Assembly: GCF_020618475.1 (NCBI RefSeq)
Contig: NZ_CP085339.1
Coordinates: 186,001 to 250,000, forward strand
DNA from: Haladaptatus halobius
Lineage (GTDB): Archaea; Halobacteriota; Halobacteria; Halobacteriales; Haladaptataceae
Reading direction: 5' to 3'
Length of the DNA: 64,000 bases
In this document: in pieces, positions 42,475-52,422 of the stretch
How the letters are laid out: every line of letters begins with the position of its first letter
Numbering within the stretch: position 1 is the stretch's first letter
The notes under the pieces: model-generated
What the model saw: the letters and a program-made list of their open reading frames with translations, nothing else
Told to the model about the DNA's origin: nothing
Database searches by the model: none
Translations under genes and position numbers: made by a program

Positions 42475-43215
42475 ATGACACACCACGACATCTTCACTAG
42501 CACGGTCTTACAAGTCGGTGGACTTCCGGGATGGCTGCAAGACCCTATCTCGGGGTTTATCGCATTGCTTCCGCGCCTCGTCGGTGCGCTCATCATCCTG
42601 CTCATCGGTTGGATTATTGGCCGTGCCGTGGCGGCGGTCGTCCGCAGAATCGCGGATCGAATCGAACTCGATAGAATGGTGCTCGACACCCCGCTCGGGC
42701 GGATGATGGGCGGAACGGAGGGCGCGGTATCGGGCGCGTTCGGAAAACTCGCCGCGTGGTTCGTCTACGCGCTGGCGATTCTCGCGGCGGCGAACGTGCT
42801 CGCAATTGCGACGCTTTCGCAATGGGTTGCCACCGCAGTTTCGTACCTCCCAGCGCTCATTGCCGGACTGCTGGTTATCGTCCTCGGATTCGTGGTTGCT
42901 GACTTCATCGGTGACGCGATCATGCGAACTCGGGCGGCAACGCACACCGCGTACACCCGGTGGTTCGCCACGGGAACCCGGATGTTCCTATACTTCACCG
43001 CCATCGTCATCGGTCTCGACACAATGGGTATCGACGTAAGTATCCTCTACCTGTTCGCTCGTGCCCTTGCGTGGGGACTCGCGGCCGCCATCGCCATCGG
43101 GGTCGGCGTCGCGTTCGGTTGGGGTGGTCGGGACTACGTCGCCGAACACATCGACGGGTGGATGAGCAGCGCGAGTCAGGGAACCCCAAGTCCGCAACCC
43201 GGCGACGACGACTGA
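42475..43215 (+). CDS. CmpX/MscS-related membrane protein with conserved TM helix repeats
   Basis: A 246-residue protein of five helices. The first two pack as PRLVGALIILLIGWIIGRAV with VVRRIADRIELDRMV, the conserved TM-helix repeat of CmpX-type proteins related to mechanosensitive channels, and the unit recurs at about residues 120-155. The MscS beta domain is absent. Start ATG 42475 is chosen. The GC content is clearly higher than in the flanking DNA, suggesting a separate origin. Confidence 0.85.
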   Translation: MTHHDIFTSTVLQVGGLPGWLQDPISGFIALLPRLVGALIILLIGWIIGRAVAAVVRRIADRIELDRMVLDTPLGRMMGGTEGAVSGAFGKLAAWFVYALAILAAANVLAIATLSQWVATAVSYLPALIAGLLVIVLGFVVADFIGDAIMRTRAATHTAYTRWFATGTRMFLYFTAIVIGLDTMGIDVSILYLFARALAWGLAAAIAIGVGVAFGWGGRDYVAEHIDGWMSSASQGTPSPQPGDDD

Positions 43216-43698
43216 AGGGTACTTTGTGAGCGACTTTTCGATAGAACTCTTTTATCGGAGCTTCTTCCTGGAGTCGTGTCAGTGGGAATTATCGTCAATC
43301 GCCATTCTGCTGCTCGCCAGGACACTTACCACTAGCATTGAGCATGACTTTCGATTGAGTATATCCATCTTCACGCAGGAAAGATCGAACTTGAGGCGAA
43401 GTAACTAGGAGATCTCGAAGCATGCTCGGCGATAGATTGGCGGTACAAATGGGTTCACAGCGTTCGTCACGTGATAAGGTCTGATTTGAGGGGCCCGAGT
43501 CGTAGCACTGGAGAATTAGCTCGTCGAATTCCGCGCCGATTCGGCTCAAAGGTGGCTGAGACGAATATTTTCCAAGCTGGGACTGTGACCCGGGAAAGAT
43601 AGACAATATTTAAATTAGGCCGATTCAATTGAACCACCGTGTCGAATTACGAGCGTATGGAATCTATGACGAGAAGAGGAAATCGGTATTAACAGAGC
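43216..43698. other. Intergenic region, nothing recognised
   Basis: About 480 bp without a convincing gene. A minus-strand frame of 103 codons (43295-43606) has Ser/Cys-rich composition unlike haloarchaeal proteins. A TATA-like TATTTAAATTAG at 43610-43621 lies about 80 bp upstream of the ATPase start. Confidence 0.45.
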
Positions 43699-44709
43699 AT
43701 GTTGGACGAGCAACGCAACGTTATCACGGGGATGCCTGTGGACAGAGAATATGATTTCGAGGAGTACTACCAGACGGACGTTCCGAAGTACATCCAGAAC
43801 GACGACGAACTTGACCGCATGCAGGCGGATATCCGCATGCGGAAGATAACCGGGAAACTTCCCCGGTTCTTGCTCGGTGGACCGACGGGATGCGGTAAGA
43901 CACACTGCGCACGCTACTTGGCCTCTCGCTTAGACGCCCCACTCATTACTATTCAGGGAAAGTACAGCCTTCATGAGAGCGATTTGCTCGGTTCACCGGC
44001 TCTCGTCAATGATCAAACGGTGTGGAACGACGGCCCGCTCACCAGGGCGTTGCTCGCGAGTCGGGAGGGGCCGGTCGTTCTCCTGCTCGACGAGGTGAAT
44101 CGGGTCCGACCCGAAGCCAAAGGCGTTCTGTTCAGCGCCCTCGATGACCGGGGATGCGTGGAACTCGACGGTCGAGGCGGTGAGACCGTTCAGGGAGACC
44201 CGCAGAATCTGATCGTGATCGCGACGGTCAACGAAGGATCGGAATACGTCACAGAGCGTCTCGACAGGGCCGAACGACGGCGATTTGGTAACAAGTTTTC
44301 GATCACTTATCTCGGGCTGATCGATGTCGAGAAAGAGGCGCGTCTGGTTTCTGATCAAACCCCTATATCGCTGCCGCTAGCCATCGAGATCGTGAAGACA
44401 GCGAACGATATCCGCATGCAAGCCCGCGACGAGAACAGTTTGGCGATAAACGCCGGCGTTCCCACCGCGATGGTTCTCTCTTGGGCGCGTTCCGCCTTCG
44501 CGTATCACGACGCGGGTCTTGACGATCCGGCGGTCGAAGCAGCACGTGACGCCGTTCTCCGCCCGTTTTACGACGAGAATCGCGCCGCACAGGAACAGGC
44601 CATGCAAATAGTGAAGGACCGACTCTCCGGGATACCCGTCGGAAAAGATGCAGTCGAATCCTGGCTCGCCGACGAGCGAAGAATAGTGAAGGGGAACGGG
44701 TACGCGTAA
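43699..44709 (+). CDS. MoxR/CbbQ-type AAA+ ATPase
   Basis: A 336-residue AAA+ ATPase. Walker A is GGPTGCGKTH at residues 60-69, Walker B VVLLLDEVNR at 126-135, sensor 1 LIVIATVNEGSE and an arginine-finger region ERRRFGNKF. The N-terminal 45 residues are specific. Members of this group (MoxR, CbbQ, NorQ) remodel partner enzymes together with a VWA protein, which is the next gene, 33 bp downstream. It is cytosolic. No obvious client enzyme lies nearby. Confidence 0.9.
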   Translation: MLDEQRNVITGMPVDREYDFEEYYQTDVPKYIQNDDELDRMQADIRMRKITGKLPRFLLGGPTGCGKTHCARYLASRLDAPLITIQGKYSLHESDLLGSPALVNDQTVWNDGPLTRALLASREGPVVLLLDEVNRVRPEAKGVLFSALDDRGCVELDGRGGETVQGDPQNLIVIATVNEGSEYVTERLDRAERRRFGNKFSITYLGLIDVEKEARLVSDQTPISLPLAIEIVKTANDIRMQARDENSLAINAGVPTAMVLSWARSAFAYHDAGLDDPAVEAARDAVLRPFYDENRAAQEQAMQIVKDRLSGIPVGKDAVESWLADERRIVKGNGYA

Positions 44710-44742
44710 CTCCTGTTCAGACACGAACTCGAGGCAATCACA

Positions 44743-46944
44743 ATGCTGTTACGGGAAAACGACATGCTCCGAAATCTCCTCCGAACGCTCTCAAGCGTCC
44801 ACACCGATGGCAAAAGCCTTGACGTGGTGTTCGCCGACCGCTCGTTCGTCGTCGATGAGGACACGGTTGCCATTTCGACTGAAATCGACGCTGACGTGGA
44901 ACTAAGCGAGGCTGACGAACTACGGTTCGTCGTCGACGCGCTCAGTCACCAGGCCTGGCGCATACGTCTCGGAGCACGCTCCGAGTTCGAGGAATTCGTG
45001 CGCGACTATCCGACCGCTCCCCACGTAGCCGGCGTCGTGCGGAGTTTAGTCGAAAACATTTACGTTGACGAGCAGCGGACGAATGAATTCAAGGGACTGC
45101 GACAAACCGTCGCATTCAAAGCCGACATCATCATGGCCGACCACGACCAGCGTCCGCCGCTAGATGCGCTTCCCCGGGAGGCGGCGCTAGTTGAGGGGGT
45201 CTGCCAACTCGCCTTGGCTGGACACGTAAAAGGAATTGCTGGTATAGACGACGGCGTTCGCACGTTTCTCGGTCAAACCCGCCGCCACCTCGTAGAAGCT
45301 AGGTGCGAACACGACGCGACGCGACGAAAGGAGCAAGCGCGCCGCGTGACCGACGCGCTCCTGTCACAGGTCGCCATCCCGAGGATCGCCGACGAGTACG
45401 CGAAGGACACGACGTTTTCCGCCGACTTCATTCCCGACGTTCCCAGTGCCTCCCGTGGCGCAGTTGAACCGATAACAGCGCGTGCAGTTCTGGGTGATGC
45501 GCTAATAGATGTCTCCTCAACTCTTGTCGCCGTTAGCGTCTTGTTCGCCAGTGGCATTCTTAGCGCGATACGTCGGATACTTGAACAGCTCCGAATATTC
45601 GCCCTCCTGAGGTGGGTGGCGAAAAAGTCCGACGTGCTTAGAGCGTGGCGCTGGCTACTCTGTACGTTAACCCCCGAGCCGATCGGTCGTACCAGCGAGG
45701 AGGAGCAACGCAAAGCGACTGCAGCCGCGCTGTACCGTCGACTCGCCGCGGCGGGACACTCTGCGGAGGGTTTCTTGACTGCCGATGGAACCTTACCGCA
45801 TGACGTCGACCCCGAGACGGTTCGACCGGAACGTATCGACGTCGACGCGCTCCGCGCGGTTTCGCCAGAGGCCCTCGGGGCGCTGAACCACTCCGACCTC
45901 TCTAAAGTGAACTCCCCTCACCCAGACGGAAGCAAACTCGAGTCGGACAACGCAGAGCAGGAGACCACAGCGTTCATTGATACAATGACGGACTTGGCCG
46001 ACGAGGGAACGGCTGCCGACTGGTACCGGTGTAATCACTGTTCGTATAGACAGTCGGACGTGAACACCGTATATCAGGGGCGTGACCTGCAGCGAACGGA
46101 ACGACTCGCAGAGAACGATATCACAGTGCGGAGGGCCGCCCGCGACGCGCGAGCATCGACGCAGAGCAACGCATTAGACGTCAGGACAGAACTCGATAAA
46201 CGAGGACTTACCCAAGAGATAGAGAAGGCGTTCTCCGCATTCGGGACACGCACCGTCGAGCGGAGGGGGTGGTGTGGCGAGCGTCTCGACGTTCGAGCGG
46301 CCGTACGCCAGCGTGCTGGTGCACCGTACCAACAGGATGTGTTTCGTCACCGGCAGCAATCCAACGCCAGCGATCGAACAGTCGGCGTCGCGATCGACCT
46401 GAGCAGGAGTATGGATATTTTCGAGGCGAAGGTTGCCCTGGGCGCGCTCTTCAGAGCCACCTCCGTAATCGGCGATAATATTGTTGCCATCGGATTCGGA
46501 ACCGATAGAGAGAACGGGAACCGGATTAAAACACCGCTTGTAACGGCCCCCAACGAGGAGTTCCAGTGGCATCACTTGAATGCTATTAGCGAGATGGACG
46601 ATACACCGACTGCCTCGGGAATTGAGGACGTCCGTGATCTTCTCAAGAACAGCCGGGAGCGGATACTCGTTGTAATCACAGACGGGAAACCGAACATTCC
46701 GCTCAACGGGACGACGCCGAATCGCGAAGAGGCGGTGACGGACGCGAAAGAACAGGTTCGAGAGGCCCGTCGCCATCACGACGTCGCTGTCATCGGCATT
46801 GGAATCGGCGACGAAATAGACGAAGGAACCCTGCGGGAAATGTTCGGACAGTGGGGATACGCGCTGGCTGACCGATCGAACCTCGCCAAGCGACTCGTTG
46901 ACGTGTATCGCGGTCAAATCGAGACCACTCGACACAGTGATTAG
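44743..46944 (+). CDS. VWA-domain partner of the AAA+ ATPase
   Basis: A 733-residue protein. The C-terminal 190 residues form a VWA domain with MIDAS residues DLSRSMDIF (near 551), DDTPTASGIEDV and VVITDGKPN. The central part has a long helical stretch (LVAVSVLFASGILSAIRRIL) and a CNHC knuckle near residue 428. The N-terminal 400 residues are acidic-helical, like NorD/CbbO-type scaffolds. It follows the MoxR-like gene, so the pair should form a metal-dependent chaperone complex. Confidence 0.85.
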   Translation: MLLRENDMLRNLLRTLSSVHTDGKSLDVVFADRSFVVDEDTVAISTEIDADVELSEADELRFVVDALSHQAWRIRLGARSEFEEFVRDYPTAPHVAGVVRSLVENIYVDEQRTNEFKGLRQTVAFKADIIMADHDQRPPLDALPREAALVEGVCQLALAGHVKGIAGIDDGVRTFLGQTRRHLVEARCEHDATRRKEQARRVTDALLSQVAIPRIADEYAKDTTFSADFIPDVPSASRGAVEPITARAVLGDALIDVSSTLVAVSVLFASGILSAIRRILEQLRIFALLRWVAKKSDVLRAWRWLLCTLTPEPIGRTSEEEQRKATAAALYRRLAAAGHSAEGFLTADGTLPHDVDPETVRPERIDVDALRAVSPEALGALNHSDLSKVNSPHPDGSKLESDNAEQETTAFIDTMTDLADEGTAADWYRCNHCSYRQSDVNTVYQGRDLQRTERLAENDITVRRAARDARASTQSNALDVRTELDKRGLTQEIEKAFSAFGTRTVERRGWCGERLDVRAAVRQRAGAPYQQDVFRHRQQSNASDRTVGVAIDLSRSMDIFEAKVALGALFRATSVIGDNIVAIGFGTDRENGNRIKTPLVTAPNEEFQWHHLNAISEMDDTPTASGIEDVRDLLKNSRERILVVITDGKPNIPLNGTTPNREEAVTDAKEQVREARRHHDVAVIGIGIGDEIDEGTLREMFGQWGYALADRSNLAKRLVDVYRGQIETTRHSD

Positions 46945-47224
46945 ATCCGACATCTTCAAATTTTGACTTTCCAAATAAATATTTAGAATTAAAACGCGTG
47001 GAGATCCGCCAGGGATTTTGGGGAGACTACGTGTTTGTACGAGTTGTTCTAATGATTCATCTCGATCTCAGCTTCTCGCGGTTTCTGTCGTGAGCTTTTG
47101 CTTTAAACCGCTGAGTCGAGTTACGCCTGTACGAAATTTCCACTGTGTTATCGGGACGCACGATTAAGGAAGTCACAGTACGTGCGACAGCGAGCTGGCA
47201 AACGTGTAAAACGTGCAGCACTGA
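46945..47224. other. Intergenic region, AT-rich start, no gene
   Basis: An AT-rich block at 46970-46990 follows the VWA stop. The rest, up to an in-frame TGA at 47222 that bounds the SWIM copy, contains no recognised feature and no SWIM leader. Confidence 0.4.
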
Positions 47225-47623
47225 AGCCTCGAATTACTCGCCAACCCTGAAACTGCCGAGACGGCACCAAAACATGCACAGACCAAACAGTTCGGCTTCC
47301 GCGTCGTGTCCCCCGGAATGGTCGACGTGACCAACGAGAGCCACGACAACCCCACTGACCACCAATACGTCGTCACGCTGGACGACGTGACGAGTGAGGC
47401 AATGGCTTGCACATGCCCGCACCACGTTCACCGTGACGCCTTCTGTAAGCACATGGCTGCCGTCGAAACTGCGAGGGACGACGACACCCTGACGGCGTTC
47501 CCGTCGGAGAATGACGAGACGGACAACGACGATGCTGCACCGGTAGAGTGCGATTGTGACGGCCTCGGTATCTTCCCGTGTTGGCCGTGTGTTCGGGCGG
47601 GTCGCAAGGAACTGCCGAACTAA
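47225..47623 (+). pseudogene. SWIM zinc-finger protein, start codon lost
   Basis: The frame opens after TGA at 47222 and reads LANPETAETAPKHAQTKQFG, VSPGMVDVTNESHDNPTDHQ, MACTCPHHVHRDAFCKHMAA, an acidic linker and CDCDGLGIFPCWPCVRAG. Homology begins at codon 8 or so of the intact copy and no ATG/GTG precedes it; GTG 47306 could give a 105-residue protein with all zinc ligands. Leader and operators are absent. Confidence 0.8.
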
Positions 47624-47849
47624 TCACCTTAGTTTCTTCTTCGTGTCTCACCAATTGCCGTTATTAGCTGTCTTGTACAGTAAATGCTCGTGGGAAATGA
47701 TAGTGAGACTTCTGAAATAAGCTGACTAGTAGACCATCCATTGGCTTACAAAACGACTGAACCACAACATCGACGATTTTCCCCTGGTATTGTCACGAGG
47801 TTGAAAACAGGTCAACGGGTATTTCATTACTGCAGTCTACTTGTGGCGT

Positions 47850-48530
47850 ATGCCCGCCACAATCGTCGAAGTCGAACTCAGCGCTGACGAATTCGCGCTC
47901 TCTCACACCCTATCTAGTGTCGAAGGAGTCAAATTCGAAATTGAACGCGTTGTCGCCCATGAAGACGATCGTGTCATGCCATTTGTCTGGGTGAGTGGAG
48001 GAGACATTGACCGCGATGAATTCGAAGCCATTCTTACTGAAGACCCAAGCCTTGATCAGCTTGAATTACTGGCTGATGTAGACGACGAGTGGTTGTATCA
48101 AATGGAATGGGTTTCCGAGATTGAGACGCTCGTGCAAATTCTCGTTACGGAAGAGGCAACGATTCTCGCCGCGACCGGCAATCAAGACAGCTGGAATCTC
48201 CGTACCCTCTTTCCGGATCGGGATGCACTCTCTCGAACTCACGACTACTGCCAAGAGAAGGGGCTCCCATTCGAAATTTTAAACATTTACCAGCTTGACG
48301 AGGGTCGCCAAGGTCGCTTTGGAATCACGGAAGACCAGCAAGAAGCACTCACACGGGCGTACGATTCTGGGTATTACAACATTCCCCGTAAGGCAACTGC
48401 CGAGGAGATTGCTGATGAACTCGGAGTCTCTCACCAGGCTCTCTCTGAGCGCTTGCGACGTGGTCATGGGAGTCTAGTCAAAAATGCGTTGATCATCGGT
48501 CGTGGTGCTGATGAAAGGGAGAAAAACTAG
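47850..48530 (+). CDS. Bat-type HTH regulator
   Basis: A 226-residue protein starting MPATIVEVELSADEFALSHT with an N-terminal GAF-like or Bat sensor region and the HTH_10 domain GITEDQQEALTRAYDSGYYN, RKATAEEIADELGVSHQALS, ERLRRGHGSL. ATG 47850 matches the family (47841 is an alternative). No operon partner on the same strand nearby; the sugar porter at 49036 is about 500 bp downstream. Confidence 0.9.
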   Translation: MPATIVEVELSADEFALSHTLSSVEGVKFEIERVVAHEDDRVMPFVWVSGGDIDRDEFEAILTEDPSLDQLELLADVDDEWLYQMEWVSEIETLVQILVTEEATILAATGNQDSWNLRTLFPDRDALSRTHDYCQEKGLPFEILNIYQLDEGRQGRFGITEDQQEALTRAYDSGYYNIPRKATAEEIADELGVSHQALSERLRRGHGSLVKNALIIGRGADEREKN

Positions 48531-48597
48531 CAGAGCGATCTATTTTCTTCCACGGCTAGACAGAACATACCAAATGGAGAGCGACTAGTAGGAGCAG

Positions 48598-48747
48598 CTA
48601 CCACCGAGGGCTTTTGATTTGATGGCCTGTATCTCGATAATGCTGGATAGCACATCGATCTACTTCGTCAGGTGGCCTATCTTTGGTGCTGACCATCCAC
48701 CGACATTCGGTGCAGCAGAGGAGCTTTTCTTTCATCATAGGCCCCAT
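48598..48747 (-). CDS. Small C2H2-like zinc-finger protein
   Basis: About 49 residues: MGPMMKEKLLCCTECRWMVS, TKDRPPDEVDRCAIQHYRDT and GHQIKSPRW. CTEC followed 20-odd residues later by HYRDTGH fits a haloarchaeal CPxC...HxxxTGH micro-zinc-finger group. Starts at 48747, 48738 or 48792 are possible. It is monocistronic and convergent with the bat-type gene. Confidence 0.55.
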   Translation of the reverse strand: MGPMMKEKLLCCTECRWMVSTKDRPPDEVDRCAIQHYRDTGHQIKSPRW

Positions 48748-48899
48748 TTCAACGAGGAATCGGTTTATTACTGTAGTTGCATTCTCATGCAATTAATTTG
48801 TACTGGTTGCTCGTAAGCAATCTACCATCAACTTAATGAATAATTAGTAAATTGAATTATTCGGAGCCTGGCCGTTCTCCATCTGCAGTGGGTTTGGAG

Positions 48900-49035
48900 A
48901 CGGTGATCCAGCTATATAACAATCATCTATTTTGATGCTTTATAAATATATATGCGGCCATACCAAATTAATATTGGTTAATGAAAATCCGAAAATTATC
49001 TAAGCCAAACATCACCAGCTATAGGTACGCTATTT
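48900..49035 (+). promoter_or_regulatory. AT-rich promoter of the sugar porter
   Basis: TTTATAAATATATATG at 48939-48954 is an archaeal TATA-like stretch, followed by further A/T runs up to the start at 49036. It is the strongest promoter-like signal near that gene. Confidence 0.5.
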
Positions 49036-50451
49036 ATGGCTACCGCTACCACAGACGACACGCAAGCGAGTGGAGGAGATCGGTTCATTTATCTCACTGC
49101 TGGATTGGCAGCCCTCAACGGGCTCTTGTTCGGATTTGACACCGGAATCATCTCCGGTGCATTCCTCTATATTAATAACACCTTCACGATGTCACCACTC
49201 GTCGAAGGTATCGTGATCAGTGGTGCAATGGCGGGTGCAGCGTTTGGTGCGGCGACTGGGGGCAAACTAGCCGATCAGATCGGTCGCCGCCGACTAATCC
49301 TGCTCGGTGCGGTGGTTTTCTTCATCGGATCGCTAACGATGGCTATTGCACCGACGGTGCCCGTCTTGGTCGCGGGTCGTCTCATCGATGGCATTGCGAT
49401 CGGCTTCGCGTCCATCGTTGGCCCACTTTACATCTCAGAAATAGCACCACCCAAAATTCGTGGTGCACTTACCTCACTGAATCAACTCATGGTGACACTC
49501 GGAATCCTCATCTCCTACTTCGTCAATTATGCCTTCGCAGATGCCGGCGATTGGCGGTTAATGTTGGGTACGGGGATGATCCCTGCCGTCATCCTCGCAC
49601 TCGGCATGCTCAAAATGCCCGAAAGCCCCCGCTGGCTCTATGAACATGACCGACCGGACGCTGCCCTCGCAGTTCTCAAACGCACTCGTGAAACTGGTAT
49701 CGATACAGAAATGACTGAAATCAAGAAAACTGTCGACAAACAGTCCGGAAACGGTCTTTCGGATCTGTTCGAATCGTGGCTGCGGCCGGCACTTATCGTC
49801 GGGCTTGGACTCGCCGTCTTTCAGCAAATTACCGGTATCAATGCTGTCATTTACTATGCTCCGACAATTCTCGAATCGACCGGTTTCGGAAGTTCAACAT
49901 CGATCCTCGCTACCGTCGGTATCGGTGTTATCAACGTCGTCATGACTGTCGTCGCCATCGCACTTATTGACCGTGTCGGCCGACGAAGTCTCTTGCTCGT
50001 TGGCGTCGGAGGAATGGTTGTAACGCTCGGTGTCCTCGGTGCCGTCTTTTACCTTCCTGGGTTCGGGGGCATCCTCGGGTGGATCGCGACGGGCAGTCTG
50101 ATGCTCTTCGTCGCCTTCTTCGCGATCGGCCTTGGTCCGGTGTTTTGGTTGCTCATCTCTGAGATCTATCCACTTTCTGTTCGTGGCAGTGCCATGGGAA
50201 CGGTGACCGTCGCCAACTGGGGTGCGAATCTACTCGTTTCCCTCGCATTCCCGATACTCACCGTAAATCTCGGCAAACCATCCACCTTCTGGCTGTTCGG
50301 GATATGTAGCTTGTTGGCGTTTGTCTTCGCCTACCGGCTCGTCCCTGAGACGAAGGGACGCTCCCTCGAGGCGATTGAAGCGGATCTCCGGGACAACGTC
50401 GCTGATCCTGTCGGAGCCACCGGAACGGAGTCAGTACCCTCTCGCGATTAA
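49036..50451 (+). CDS. Sugar porter (SP) family MFS transporter
   Basis: A 471-residue carrier with 12 helices. Diagnostic motifs are LLFGFDTGIISGA in helix 1, GGKLADQIGRRRLILLGAVV after helix 2, ESPRWLYEHDRP at the middle loop, QQITGINAVIYYAPTI in helix 7 and VPETKGRSLEAIE at the C-terminus. These are all features of the glucose/xylose/inositol sugar porter family, proton-coupled. ATG 49036 gives the normal length. Confidence 0.95.
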   Translation: MATATTDDTQASGGDRFIYLTAGLAALNGLLFGFDTGIISGAFLYINNTFTMSPLVEGIVISGAMAGAAFGAATGGKLADQIGRRRLILLGAVVFFIGSLTMAIAPTVPVLVAGRLIDGIAIGFASIVGPLYISEIAPPKIRGALTSLNQLMVTLGILISYFVNYAFADAGDWRLMLGTGMIPAVILALGMLKMPESPRWLYEHDRPDAALAVLKRTRETGIDTEMTEIKKTVDKQSGNGLSDLFESWLRPALIVGLGLAVFQQITGINAVIYYAPTILESTGFGSSTSILATVGIGVINVVMTVVAIALIDRVGRRSLLLVGVGGMVVTLGVLGAVFYLPGFGGILGWIATGSLMLFVAFFAIGLGPVFWLLISEIYPLSVRGSAMGTVTVANWGANLLVSLAFPILTVNLGKPSTFWLFGICSLLAFVFAYRLVPETKGRSLEAIEADLRDNVADPVGATGTESVPSRD

Positions 50452-50525
50452 GGATACGACCGATTCTCTTCTTTCGATCATAGACTGACCCGAGTAAATG
50501 ACACATTAAGACTGGTGGATTTTGA

Positions 50526-50702
50526 ATAGAGGCCACGATCGAGACTATTTCGGATGGCTGGGTACATACTGGAGACGTCGGTCGAATTGACGATGATGGT
50601 TTTGTGTATCATGTTGAGGCAGCAGAGTGCGACTGTGACGGCCTCAACGGCTTCCCGTGCTGGGAGTGCGTGAGAACAGGGCGGAAGGAACTACCGAACT
50701 AA
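50526..50702 (+). pseudogene. Chimera: acyl-CoA synthetase fragment fused to SWIM C-terminus
   Basis: One open frame begins TIETISDGWVHTGDVGRIDD and DGFVYHVE, the A8 hinge motif of AMP-forming acyl-CoA synthetases, then switches without a stop into AAECDCDGLNGFPCWECVRT and GRKELPN. No start codon or upstream synthetase sequence is present, so it is a recombination scar joining two unrelated genes in frame. The SWIM cluster has Glu in place of Pro (CWEC). Confidence 0.75.
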
Positions 50703-50724
50703 TCCACGCTTCAGCTGTTTTTAT

Positions 50725-50880
50725 CCACGTCAAGTCCCGGTCTCGGCTATCACCGACCAGCGAACGCTCACTGAGCATCTGGCTGCAGCAAGCAAGGTAC
50801 ACCTGAGCCACCGACAGCCCTGATCGACCGTTCGAATGTCACGCGATAGACGCCAAAGCAGAGCATTTTCCTGGATTTTT
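50725..50880 (+). pseudogene. SprT remnant after SWIM chimera
   Basis: VPVSAITDQRTLTEHL matches the SprT start without its ATG; further on, pieces corresponding to TPTALLDRAQ and the AEHF segment can be followed in shifting frames. It keeps the short spacing after the SWIM stop. Closest in sequence to the stub at 28694. Confidence 0.6.
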
Positions 50881-50992
50881 TTGTGGCGTTTTGTGGTACT
50901 AATCACGTATATTTTCTCACATTAATTCACATGTGCTCTACTAGTAGTAGGATGTCAGTAACAAAATCAAGTAAGTCCAAATACAGGGTAAT

Positions 50993-52318
50993 ATGACTTC
51001 CTCCTGGGACCCACGGACTCGCCGTCGAGTACTCGAATGTTCAGGCACTATCCTTACAGGGACGTTCCTCGCTGGATGCTCCACCTCGAAGGATAAGGAC
51101 GTCAAGAAACGAACAACCACCGAGAAAGAAAGAGTTGATCCCAGTCAGCTATCACTGCAGAAGCTGGACCAAATACAACCCTCGGGACAATCACCGCCCA
51201 GTGGCGGCTATTCCGAAACTGATGTTCGAGCCGACGGCCAGTATGCTGTTCTCGGAACCAAGTGGGGTATAAGTGGCAGCTATCTTGTCGACCTTAACGA
51301 TCCAGGTTCTCTGAAACAGGTCCATTATCTGGGGAATTCGAACGACGCGCCGAACATAGATGTCAAGTTCGACTATCGGAACGGGCTGTACTATCGAAAT
51401 ATCGAGAGAACCTGGTCCGGGAATTTCGAGATCGTTGATTACGGGTATGATACCGGAACACCGGAGACTCCAAAAATCATTGGTTCTATCTCCGAAGGGA
51501 AGTCACACAACGTGACACCACACCCGACGAAGCCGATTCTCTATACAGTGAACTATGAGCTAGAAACAGATGGCTTCGACGTGTACGATATCACTGATCC
51601 GATAACTCCGCGCAAAGTTGGCCAGCACGGGCCAAAAGGGGCGTGTCATCATATCAAGGTTGATCCGAACCGAGAGCTCCTCTGTGCGTCATTTCAGGGC
51701 GGACAGTTCGTCGGGATCGTCATCTATGACGCGAGTAATCAACGAAAACCGGTTGAAGTAGGTCGTTTCGACTACAAAAAGCACAAATCGTACAGTACGG
51801 CACAAGTTGGCGAAGAAGCATTCGGGGCTGCACACCGCAGCTATTTCGATCCACGACGCGATTTGCTTGTCGTCGGAGACGAGCGATTGGCAGGCGTTCC
51901 AGGGGGAAAACACGTCTTCGACATCGGGTGGAAGGAAGGCTCGCTAAAAAATCCTAAGCCGATTGGATTCACTGTCTCACCTAACGCTCGTCGCATGAAG
52001 GATGACTACGCTAACCGTTTCGATTGGACTGGTCATCACTTCGATATCGTTCCGTGGGGGGAGGCAACACTCCTTGTCAGTGCCGACTGGCACGAAGGAG
52101 CGGTGTTGTACGATATTACCGACCCAACGAATCCGCACTCAATTGATCGGTATCCGACCGCTGATAGCATGGAGGAAGTTACGCCAAACGACAAAGTGTC
52201 ACTCCTTGGTGAACCACCGATGGCGTGGAAGGCAGCGTACAATGCCAAACGTGACCTCATCGTTGTTAGTGATTCTTTTACGGGATTCTACACGTTTGAG
52301 CTGATGTCTGAAACGTAG
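50993..52318 (+). CDS. LVIVD-repeat lipoprotein (beta-propeller)
   Basis: A 441-residue exported protein. The N-terminus SSWDPRTRRRVLECSG and lipobox ending FLAGC indicate a lipid anchor. Repeated units such as YLVDLNDPGSLKQVHYLGNS, VYDITDPITPRKVGQ, VIYDASNQRKPVEVGRFDY and LYDITDPTNPHSIDRYPT are LVIVD-type blades. Such propellers sit on the cell surface; binding partner or enzymatic role unknown. ATG 50993 is typical. Confidence 0.85.
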   Translation: MTSSWDPRTRRRVLECSGTILTGTFLAGCSTSKDKDVKKRTTTEKERVDPSQLSLQKLDQIQPSGQSPPSGGYSETDVRADGQYAVLGTKWGISGSYLVDLNDPGSLKQVHYLGNSNDAPNIDVKFDYRNGLYYRNIERTWSGNFEIVDYGYDTGTPETPKIIGSISEGKSHNVTPHPTKPILYTVNYELETDGFDVYDITDPITPRKVGQHGPKGACHHIKVDPNRELLCASFQGGQFVGIVIYDASNQRKPVEVGRFDYKKHKSYSTAQVGEEAFGAAHRSYFDPRRDLLVVGDERLAGVPGGKHVFDIGWKEGSLKNPKPIGFTVSPNARRMKDDYANRFDWTGHHFDIVPWGEATLLVSADWHEGAVLYDITDPTNPHSIDRYPTADSMEEVTPNDKVSLLGEPPMAWKAAYNAKRDLIVVSDSFTGFYTFELMSET

Positions 52319-52422
52319 CCGTTTGGCTCTCTCAAGGGCCTATTCCGAATTCAATTCGTTGATTCTTGCACTAAATAGGGAGAACATAGAACCATCCTTT
52401 CCGTTGGTCAGGATCCCGATGG

